DNA from: Erythrobacter donghaensis
GTDB lineage: Bacteria > Pseudomonadota > Alphaproteobacteria > Sphingomonadales > Sphingomonadaceae
Assembly (NCBI RefSeq): GCF_001557325.1
Contig: NZ_LSJS01000322.1
Location: 1-12,500, forward strand
DNA length: 12,500 bases
Direction: 5' to 3'
A model generated the notes under the pieces. It had not been told where the DNA came from, did not search any database, and was given only the letters and a program-made list of their open reading frames with translations. Positions 1 through 4,958 of the stretch are shown here, one piece after another. How positions within the stretch are numbered: position 1 is the stretch's first letter; each line of letters starts with the position of its first letter. Position numbers and translations under genes: made by a program.

Positions 1-161
1 TGAGCGGCGGCAAGGCCGAAGCCAAGCGCGCCGAGAACGGCATCGTCCTCCAGAGCTCCTGCGGCCAGTGCGACGTCGACGGCGACGGCGCGGCAAGCAC
101 CGACTGGTCGATGGCCCGCAACCGCCGCCTCGCGGACGACAGCCCGCCCCAGCGCGCCTGA
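1..161 (+). CDS. 3' part of a CDS of unknown function
   Basis: An open frame enters from the left edge (codons in phase with position 3) and stops at TGA 159-161, giving 52 visible residues. Third positions are nearly all G or C, which supports real coding. The peptide begins SGGKAEAKRAENG, has a CGQC pair of cysteines about residues 20-23, then an acidic glycine-rich stretch (DVDGDG), and ends SPPQRA. I do not recognise the family. The CGQC pair could bind metal or form a disulfide, but this is not shown. The first two bases are TG, so the codon just before the edge could be ATG or GTG; either this is the tail of a longer gene or almost the whole of a ~53-residue protein. It converges with the AraC-type gene, with only 24 bases between the stop codons. 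Confidence 0.55.
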   Translation, partial: SGGKAEAKRAENGIVLQSSCGQCDVDGDGAASTDWSMARNRRLADDSPPQRA

Positions 162-185
162 AGGCCCCGCCCTCGCTCCCGCCGA

Positions 186-1118
186 TCAGGCCCGCGCAGA
201 CCTGCGCCGCACCGCCCTGACGCCGTGCTGCTGCCGCCAGCGCTTCGGCGTCACGGCGAAGAAGCTCCTGAAGTTCCGGGTGAATGCCTGCACGTTGTCG
301 AAGCCGACGAGGGTCGCGACACTATCGGTCGGCAAGGTCGGGTCGAGCAGCAGCTCGGCCGCGCGTTCGCAGCGACGTCGCTGCTGGAAGCGATGCGGCC
401 CCTCGCCGACGCTGACCTTGAACGATCTCGCGAAATGATAGGGACTGAGCCCGGCGATCGCCGAGAGTTCGGCAAGGGTGATCGGCTCGGCAAGACGGGC
501 CATGATGTAATCGCTCGTCCGGCGCAGCTGCCACGGCGCAAGTCCGCCGCGCGCGACCGGCCTAGCCCCCGCATCATCGAGCCGGATGACCTCGTAGAGG
601 GCGCTCGCAGTCGCGCAATCCCAGAACAGGCTGTCCGGCCTGACCCGCGCTTCCGCTTCTCTGAGCAAGTGATCGGACATCGTCAGCAGGTAGGGCGAAG
701 GGCTGAATATGCCGCAGGGGAACACCAGCTGCGGCCGCCCCAGCTCTTCGGCTAGCGCCGCCAGCGCCTCGGGCTTGAAGTGGAAGTGGAACACGCTTCG
801 CGGACCGGCCTCGCGGGAATCGAACCAGCTCTGTGTCCGGGCGGGCAAGGCGATGAACGAGCCGCACGCCAGCGCCTGCCGGTATCTGCGGCCATCGAAT
901 TGGGCGTGGAAGGGATGGGTCGGGGTGCGATACAGCAGCACGACATGATCGGGCGCATCCGCGACGAAGACCTCGTTGCCGCCCGTACGGCCCGTGTCGC
1001 GCACCTGAAGCAGGGTGCTCATCCTGCTCGACACGACCTCGTGCGTGACCCGCGGAGCGTCTCCGATGAAGTCGGCCACGGCATAGGATCTCAGAACGCT
1101 TGGTTGCATAGAGGTCAT
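186..1118 (-). CDS. AraC-family transcriptional regulator
   Basis: 310 residues. The C-terminal ~105 residues (about 194-296) form the double helix-turn-helix DNA-binding domain of the AraC/XylS family. The first HTH lies about residues 214-235 (ITLAELSAIAGLSPYHFARSF) and the second about 263-284 (PTDSVATLVGFDNVQAFTRNF), followed by the family-typical FFAVTPKRWR. The N-terminal ~190 residues should form the cupin-like effector-sensing and dimerisation domain; it carries a HFHF element near residues 111-114. The ATG at 1118 is chosen because GGGAGGGG lies upstream on the minus strand; the Met three codons further in has no such site. A terminator-like hairpin at 1259-1286 separates it from the upstream genes, so it probably has its own promoter within 1119-1258. 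The effector and target genes cannot be read from sequence. Confidence 0.93.
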   Translation of the reverse strand: MTSMQPSVLRSYAVADFIGDAPRVTHEVVSSRMSTLLQVRDTGRTGGNEVFVADAPDHVVLLYRTPTHPFHAQFDGRRYRQALACGSFIALPARTQSWFDSREAGPRSVFHFHFKPEALAALAEELGRPQLVFPCGIFSPSPYLLTMSDHLLREAEARVRPDSLFWDCATASALYEVIRLDDAGARPVARGGLAPWQLRRTSDYIMARLAEPITLAELSAIAGLSPYHFARSFKVSVGEGPHRFQQRRRCERAAELLLDPTLPTDSVATLVGFDNVQAFTRNFRSFFAVTPKRWRQQHGVRAVRRRSARA

Positions 1119-1258
1119 GCCCCCCGGCCCCTCCCGCTTCGATCGTGCGACGGCGCCGATCTGTCGCCGACCGCGATGTTAGCCTTCGATGACATGGCCT
1201 GCAACTCGCGCGCCGCCCGCAGCCGGGCAGGAGCTGCCTTGTACCGGCTTTGCCCTTG

Positions 1259-1286
1259 AAAAAGCCTGCGCCTGCGTGAGCGAGGC
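1259..1286 (-). terminator. putative rho-independent terminator after operon C
   Basis: Read on the minus strand, GCCTCGC and GCGCAGGC pair with one bulged C (7 bp) around an 8-nt loop, followed directly by TTTTT. It lies 77 bases after the stop of the 54-residue ORF and 141 bases before the AraC start. This would end the AhpD-like transcript and isolate the AraC gene. The stem is modest and bulged, so strength is uncertain. Confidence 0.5.
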
Positions 1287-1362
1287 CGCAGGAAACCGCA
1301 GGATATGAACTTTCCGGCAAGATCCGGCGCGCTTGGCGACAAGCTCTTGCCGGCTTCCTTCG

Positions 1363-1527
1363 TCAGATGATCCGCAACAGGATCTCGGGGTTGTCCAGAC
1401 AGGACTTGGGTACGCGGAAGATGTCGCCGACGTAATCCTCGTCGACCACCGCGATGGCGCGGGCGGATACGCGCGGCCCCTTGTAGAACAAGGCCGCCGC
1501 GATCCCTTGCATGAACGTGCTGCGCAT
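1363..1527 (-). CDS. small protein of unknown function (54 aa)
   Basis: The ATG at 1527 lies 7 bases after the TAG stop of the AhpD-like gene, and the frame closes with TGA at 1365-1363. The 54 residues begin MRSTFMQGIAAALFYKGP and end CLDNPEILLRII. Codons keep a G/C-rich third position and the peptide has a balanced composition with an acidic core (VVDEDYVGDIF), unlike a shadow frame. No strong Shine-Dalgarno is visible at 1527 or at the alternative Met at 1512, so translation by coupling or reinitiation from the preceding gene is plausible. I do not recognise the family. It could also be the tail of a longer ancestral gene. It is followed by the terminator-like hairpin, so it would be the last gene of operon C. 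Confidence 0.5.
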   Translation of the reverse strand: MRSTFMQGIAAALFYKGPRVSARAIAVVDEDYVGDIFRVPKSCLDNPEILLRII

Positions 1528-1534
1528 GGATCCG

Positions 1535-1852
1535 CTAGCCTGCGCGGAGCGTCCGCACCAACGCCTCGATTGTCGCGAGTTCGTCGGCATCGAGCCCGAA
1601 GCGGCGGGCGCGGGCACCACTTTGCGAGATGCTGTCCTTGTCGCCGGTCCTGATCGCGCAGGCAAACCGGATTGCGGCCTCGGTCCTGGCCTCGAAACTG
1701 CGGCCTTCGCGCGCCGCATCGATCTCGGCGCCGGTCAGGCCGCTGCCCCGCGCCTCCCTCTCGATGCGCGCCAGGGTGTCCCGGCAGCCGCAATCGCTGG
1801 ACAGGGCGAGACGCAGCTGCGCCATCATCCGCTCATGAGCGGTCTCAGCCAT
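1535..1852 (-). CDS. AhpD/carboxymuconolactone decarboxylase-like protein
   Basis: 105 residues from the ATG at 1852, which has AAAGGGA nine bases upstream. The middle (about 38-70, GLTGAEIDAAREGRSFE onward to AIRFACAIRTG) and the end (GLDADELATIEALV, 86-99) have the alpha-helical pattern of the AhpD-like/CMD fold, a family of small peroxidase-reductant or decarboxylase proteins. The usual CxxC of AhpD is not present. A C21-G22-C23 pair sits at roughly the equivalent place, so classic alkylhydroperoxidase chemistry is uncertain. An in-frame Met lies 13 codons upstream (1891), but that extension has no visible ribosome site and overlaps the leader ORF. The start overlaps the stop of the leader ORF (ATGGCTGA), suggesting translational coupling. 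The 54-residue ORF follows 7 bases downstream. Confidence 0.68.
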   Translation of the reverse strand: MAETAHERMMAQLRLALSSDCGCRDTLARIEREARGSGLTGAEIDAAREGRSFEARTEAAIRFACAIRTGDKDSISQSGARARRFGLDADELATIEALVRTLRAG

Positions 1853-1937
1853 TGCTGTGTTCCCTTTCGCGCGGGTCGGCAGGGCGCCCATCGCGCGATG
1901 TGCTGCTCTCGCCGACCGGGAGGATGGTGGTCTTCAT
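1845..1937 (-). CDS. 30-residue leader ORF coupled to the AhpD-like gene
   Basis: ATG at 1937 has a good ribosome-binding site (AGGAGA, 7-8 bases upstream). The frame runs 30 codons and stops in TGA 1847-1845, which lies inside ATGGCTGA, the start of the AhpD-like gene. The peptide begins MKTTILPVGESSTSRDG and is hydrophilic, rich in Arg, Asp, Glu and Ser, without a signal peptide or membrane segment. The strong Shine-Dalgarno and the 8-nt overlap argue for real translation, either as a small protein or as a leader controlling the next gene. There is no run of one amino acid as in classic attenuation leaders. Function unknown. Confidence 0.5.
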   Translation of the reverse strand: MKTTILPVGESSTSRDGRPADPREREHSNG

Positions 1938-1997
1938 GAGCTGTCTCCTGTTCTTGCCCCATCGGGGTTGAACGCGAGATAGGCTCGGGCCGGGGCT

Positions 1998-2008
1998 GCG
2001 ATAATCGC
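1998..2008. promoter_or_regulatory. short palindrome between LysR gene and operon C
   Basis: GCGATAATCGC is a perfect 5+1+5 palindrome, about 60 bases upstream of the leader ORF start and just after the LysR stop. It could be an operator for the adjacent LysR protein or part of a promoter. Such an 11-mer can arise by chance in GC-rich DNA, and it does not match the T-N11-A LysR box exactly. Confidence 0.25.
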
Positions 2009-2050
2009 GAGCCTCGGCAATGCTTCGTTCCGCCCGGCGAAACGCCAGGC

Positions 2051-2947
2051 TCAGTTGATCACCCGATTGGCGCGCAGCCGCTCGCGCGCGAAATCGATGA
2101 AGGCGCGCACCTTGGCCGAGGCGTTCCTGCCCTCGGGGTGGACGATATGCACGGGCATCACCGGCTGCTCGAAATCCTCGAGCACGATCTGAAGGCGGCC
2201 GGCAAGCAGGTCCGGCCCGACCTGATAGGACAGCGCCCGCGTGAGGCCCCAGCCCGATCGCGCAGCACCGATGGCTGCCTCGTTCGAATTGCTGAACAGC
2301 GCAGGCTTGACCCCCACCGCGATCTCGCCGCCAATGCCGAAACGCCATTCGAGCGAGGCCCACGCGCCGGTCGCGGCGATGATGCGGTGCTGCGCAAGAT
2401 CGGCCGGGTGGCGGGGGACGCCGTGCGCCTCGAGGTAGGCGGGCGCGGCGCAGATCACCCGCCGCACCGACCCGACCCGGATCGCACTGTGACTAGAATC
2501 CGGCAGGTGGCCGATCCGGATCGCGACATCGACGCCTTCGTCGACAAGGTTCACCACGCGGTCGAGCAGCAGCAACCGCCCGGTCACCTGCGGGTGGTGA
2601 TCGAGGAATTCGGTCATGATCGGCATGATGTAGTTCTGGCCGAACAGCACCGACGAGGTCACCGTGAGCATCCCGGTGGGGGTGGCATAGGAGCCCGCCG
2701 CCGCGGCTTCCGCCTCCTCGATCGCGGCAAGGATGGCGCGGCAATCCTCGAGATAGCGGCCCCCGGCCTCGGTCAGCTTGACCGCGCGGGTGGTGCGGGT
2801 GAGCAGCCGGGCGCCGATCGTCTCCTCGAGCGCGGCGACGGCGCGGGTCACCGCTGGCGGGCTCATGTGCAATTGGCGGGCGGCCTCGGCAAACCCGCCG
2901 GTTTCGGCGACCCGCACGAACACCCGCATGGCATGTATCCGGTCCAT
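2051..2947 (-). CDS. LysR-family transcriptional regulator
   Basis: 298 residues, the normal size for the family. The N-terminal ~60 residues are a typical LysR winged HTH: MDRIHAMRVFVRVAETGGF, recognition region AARQLHMSPPAVTRAVAALE (about 22-41), then IGARLLTRTTRAVKLTEAG. Residues ~90-298 form the periplasmic-binding-protein-like effector domain (for example GVDVAIRIGHL at about 134-144 and RIIAATGAWASLEWRFG). The start at 2947 is the first Met and matches the usual family N terminus; its ribosome site is weak. This subgroup commonly autoregulates and controls neighbouring genes (family knowledge). Here all neighbours are co-directional rather than divergent, so the target could be operon C just downstream or the Trx/DUF1348 genes upstream. 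The inducer is unknown. Confidence 0.95.
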   Translation of the reverse strand: MDRIHAMRVFVRVAETGGFAEAARQLHMSPPAVTRAVAALEETIGARLLTRTTRAVKLTEAGGRYLEDCRAILAAIEEAEAAAAGSYATPTGMLTVTSSVLFGQNYIMPIMTEFLDHHPQVTGRLLLLDRVVNLVDEGVDVAIRIGHLPDSSHSAIRVGSVRRVICAAPAYLEAHGVPRHPADLAQHRIIAATGAWASLEWRFGIGGEIAVGVKPALFSNSNEAAIGAARSGWGLTRALSYQVGPDLLAGRLQIVLEDFEQPVMPVHIVHPEGRNASAKVRAFIDFARERLRANRVIN

Positions 2948-2994
2948 CGCGGCAGGCTAGCGCGGGCGGTGCGCAAGGGGCAAGACGGGCGCGA

Positions 2995-3111
2995 TCATTT
3001 CCCGGCTCGGCCCAGGAAGGCCGCCATCCTCCCCGCTGCCCGACCGAGCGCCGGGAGACCCGCCGGAAGCGCGTCCGAAGAGCGGGTACCGATGGCGGCA
3101 GGCTCACTCAC
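2995..3111 (-). CDS. possible 38-residue ORF overlapping the thioredoxin stop
   Basis: A GTG at 3111-3109 overlaps the thioredoxin TGA (3110-3108) as GTGA, a typical arrangement for coupled translation. The frame runs 38 codons to TGA 2997-2995. The predicted peptide is Ala/Gly/Leu-rich with a basic end (RMAAFLGRAGK). No family is recognised. The case rests on the overlap and a fairly G/C-rich third position. In DNA of this GC content, frames of this length are common by chance, so this is a tentative call. It fills most of the otherwise empty 160-base gap before the LysR gene. Confidence 0.22.
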   Translation of the reverse strand: MSEPAAIGTRSSDALPAGLPALGRAAGRMAAFLGRAGK

Positions 3112-3437
3112 CCGGGCCTGTCCATCTGGCCGACGAGCGCCGCCGCGATCGTCGATCCCGAGGTGACGCCGGAGAACCGGTGGATGATCTTGCCCCGATT
3201 GAAGAGCAGCAGGGTCGGGATGGAGCGCACGCCGAAAAGCGCTGCCAGTTCGGGCGAGCGGTCGATGTCCACCTTCACGACCTTCGCATCCCTGCCCGCC
3301 GAGCGGGCGATGTTCTCGATGATGGGGGCCTGCGCCTGGCAGGGCCCGCACCATGCTGCGTGGAAATCGACCAGCACCGGCCGGTCGGCCTCGATCACCT
3401 CGGCCTTGAAGGCGGCGGTGGTGCACTCCGCGATCAT
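3108..3437 (-). CDS. thioredoxin
   Basis: 109 residues, the standard length of a single-domain thioredoxin. The active site WCGPC is at residues 29-33, preceded by VLVDFHAA (beta strand), and the conserved cis-proline is in SIPTLLLF at residue 74. GVTSGSTIAAALVG forms the C-terminal helix region. As a cytoplasmic dithiol reductase it would reduce disulfides in target proteins using electrons from thioredoxin reductase (family knowledge; no reductase gene is in the window). ATG 3437 lies 8 bases after the stop of the DUF1348 gene, with AGGTG just upstream, so the two are probably co-transcribed. Given the operon it is likely an accessory thioredoxin and not the main housekeeping trxA, but this is inference. 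Confidence 0.93.
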   Translation of the reverse strand: MIAECTTAAFKAEVIEADRPVLVDFHAAWCGPCQAQAPIIENIARSAGRDAKVVKVDIDRSPELAALFGVRSIPTLLLFNRGKIIHRFSGVTSGSTIAAALVGQMDRPG

Positions 3438-3445
3438 CGCCGCAC

Positions 3446-3910
3446 CTAGAGACCGAGGTCCGAGAGACCGGGGTGATCGTCGGGCCGTCGGCCGAGCGGC
3501 CAGCGGAACTTGCGCTCGTCCTCGCGGATCGGGTGTTCGTTGATGCTCGCATGGCGACGGTGCATGAGGCCGTCCTCGGTGAATTCCCAGTTCTCGTTGC
3601 CATAGGCGCGGAACCAGTTGCCGCTGTCGTCGCGGTACTCGTAGGCATAGCGCACCGCGATGCGATTGCCGTCGTGCGCCCACAGCTCCTTGATGAGGCG
3701 ATAGTCGAGTTCCTTGGCCCACTTGCGTTCGAGGAACGCCTGAACCTCGGCCCGCCCGCGCGGAAATTCGACCCGGTTCCGCCAGATCGTGTCCTCGGTA
3801 TAGGCCAGCGCCACCTTGGCCGCATCGCGGCTGTTCCAGCCGTCTTCGGCCAGGCGCACCTTCTCGCGCGCGGTGTCTGCGGTGAAGGGGGGGAGCGGGG
3901 GTCGGGTCAT
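3446..3910 (-). CDS. DUF1348 family protein (NTF2-like fold)
   Basis: 154 residues matching the DUF1348 family along the full length. It opens [23 protein letters not shown], has a central [14 protein letters not shown] segment ([21 protein letters not shown], about 63-83), then [21 protein letters not shown] (90-110), and ends with the family-typical [18 protein letters not shown]. The fold is SnoaL/NTF2-like, a cone-shaped small-molecule pocket; the enzymatic role of the family is not established to my knowledge. Start ATG 3910 has AAGGAGAAC upstream. It appears to be the first gene of a DUF1348-thioredoxin unit, with an upstream hairpin at 3943-3979. Confidence 0.92.
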   Translation of the reverse strand: MTRPPLPPFTADTAREKVRLAEDGWNSRDAAKVALAYTEDTIWRNRVEFPRGRAEVQAFLERKWAKELDYRLIKELWAHDGNRIAVRYAYEYRDDSGNWFRAYGNENWEFTEDGLMHRRHASINEHPIREDERKFRWPLGRRPDDHPGLSDLGL

Positions 3911-3942
3911 CGCGGTTCTCCTTGCTTGTGTTCGAAGGGGAC

Positions 3943-3979
3943 CGGGCGGAGCCGTGCCGGGGGACAGCAGCTCCGCCCG
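3943..3979 (-). promoter_or_regulatory. 10-bp hairpin upstream of the DUF1348 gene
   Basis: Arms 3943-3952 and 3970-3979 are perfectly complementary (CGGGCGGAGC / GCTCCGCCCG on the minus strand) around a 17-nt loop. It lies 32 bases upstream of the DUF1348 start and about 120 bases after the stop of the PPOX gene. No T-run follows, so it is not a classic intrinsic terminator. It may be a 5' UTR structure, a boundary between operons A and B, or a protein-binding palindrome. Confidence 0.4.
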
Positions 3980-4100
3980 ATCAGGTCACGGACGCCTTCG
4001 GGTGGAGGCACCGTGCACGATAACCGGGGGGGGGAGGGGCAGATCCGGTATCGTGATTGCATGAGCGATCGTCTCGGCGGCACTGGCGCCTATGCCTGGA

Positions 4101-4694
4101 TCAGGGCCTGCCTTTCAGGACCGCGATCTGCTGTTCGAGCTCGGCGATCTTGCGATCGCGTTCAGCCAGGACACGGCTCACATCCTCGGCGGGAAAAAGC
4201 TGCGGTATGTGTTGGGGGCAGTTGATGTCCCACGCCTCCACGGTGAACAGGATCACCTGTTCGGCCCTCGCGCGGTAACCGGCCGGCATCAGCTCGTGCT
4301 CGAGGTGCTGGTCGCCCTCGACCACCTCGGCCGTGCCCCAAATCTTCACGCGCTGCCGCTGGGCATAATCCATCAGGAAGATGAACGCGCGCGGGTTCTC
4401 GGAGAGGTTGCCGGTGGTGATGAACTGGCGATTGCCCTTGAAGTCGGCAAAGGCGAGGGTGCGTTCGTCGCGCACCTGGAGGAACCCCGGCGGGCCGCCG
4501 CGGTGCTGAACGTAGGGCTGTCCCTCGGCGCTCGCGGTGGCAAGGTAGAAGCTGCGCACCTGGCCGATGAATCCGGCAAGATTGGCATCGATCGCGCGCG
4601 CCATTTCCATGCGTTCGTATCCGGCGCGCGAACCCTTGCGCTCCTGCGCGGTCTTCACGGCCGGGGTGAAGGCGATGTCGATGGGCCTGTTCAT
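4101..4694 (-). CDS. pyridoxamine 5'-phosphate oxidase (PPOX)-family FMN-binding protein
   Basis: 197 residues. The split-barrel flavin-binding core spans about 36-160: SFYLATASAEGQPYVQHRGG (48-67), GFLQVRDERTLAFADFKGNRQFITTGNL, then NPRAFIFLMDYAQRQRVKIWGTAEVV and DINCPQHIPQ (156-165). The last ~25 residues (172-194, VSRVLAERDRKIAELEQQIAVL) look like a short coiled coil, perhaps for oligomerisation. Members usually bind FMN or F420; substrates vary, and this one is unlikely to be true PdxH. ATG 4694 overlaps the stop of the DJ-1-like ORF as ATGA, showing coupled translation as the last gene of operon A. Its core resembles residues ~185-270 of the large fusion flavoprotein two genes upstream. 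Confidence 0.9.
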   Translation of the reverse strand: MNRPIDIAFTPAVKTAQERKGSRAGYERMEMARAIDANLAGFIGQVRSFYLATASAEGQPYVQHRGGPPGFLQVRDERTLAFADFKGNRQFITTGNLSENPRAFIFLMDYAQRQRVKIWGTAEVVEGDQHLEHELMPAGYRARAEQVILFTVEAWDINCPQHIPQLFPAEDVSRVLAERDRKIAELEQQIAVLKGRP

Positions 4695-4945
4695 GCTGGC
4701 ATCCCCCGGGGCGCCGAATACCGGTCGGGATCGGGCCAGGGGACGCGCATCAGCTTGCGGATATGCGCGGCATTGGCCTCGCCCGTGAGCCTGGCGAGCA
4801 GCCGCAGGGCGCGCTCGACCGAAGGGCCCGGGCCGGTGGAGCTGATCGGCGGCCCATCCTCGACCACGGGACGATCGACGAAGATCGCGCCTTGCGCCTC
4901 GAGCGGCTCGAAGCCATCGGCCAACAGCAGCAGGGCGCGCTTCAT
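4691..4945 (-). CDS. miniature DJ-1/PfpI-like protein with internal deletion
   Basis: 84 residues, against roughly 180-200 for normal DJ-1/PfpI proteins. The start MKRALLLLADGFEPLEA matches the N-terminal strand and the ADGFE...EA motif of the family, keeping the conserved Glu region. From residue ~20 it jumps to what resembles the family C terminus: FVDRPVVEDG (22-31), ISSTGPGPSVERALRLLARLTG (34-55). The central part, which includes the nucleophile-elbow cysteine, is missing, as if deleted in frame. The frame is intact with a good ribosome site (AGGAAG) 13 bases after the flavoprotein stop, and ATGA overlap with the next gene. It could be a decayed remnant kept for coupling, or a functional mini-protein. 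Deglycase/protease activity is not expected without the cysteine. Confidence 0.7.
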   Translation of the reverse strand: MKRALLLLADGFEPLEAQGAIFVDRPVVEDGPPISSTGPGPSVERALRLLARLTGEANAAHIRKLMRVPWPDPDRYSAPRGMPA

Positions 4946-4958
4946 TCTTCCTTCCTCT

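Noticed and set aside
225..1259. Plus-strand frames opposite the AraC gene and alternative minus frames in the same place
   Set aside because: The AraC frame has unambiguous double HTH motifs; the others are shadow frames.
3020..3099. Inverted repeat GCCGCCATC (3020-3028) with GATGGCGGC (3091-3099)
   Set aside because: Nine bases with a 62-base spacer in GC-rich DNA is weak, with no T-run or clear regulatory position.
2138..3166. Plus-strand open frame of 342 codons
   Set aside because: Antisense shadow of the LysR gene; Arg/Gly/Asp-rich, no recognisable domain or ribosome site.
4023..4040. G-run (GGGGGGGGGAGGGG) between PPOX and DUF1348 genes, and a similar run near 8259-8268
   Set aside because: Considered as G-quadruplex or phase-variation tract. 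They are single short runs outside coding starts, so there is no support beyond base composition.
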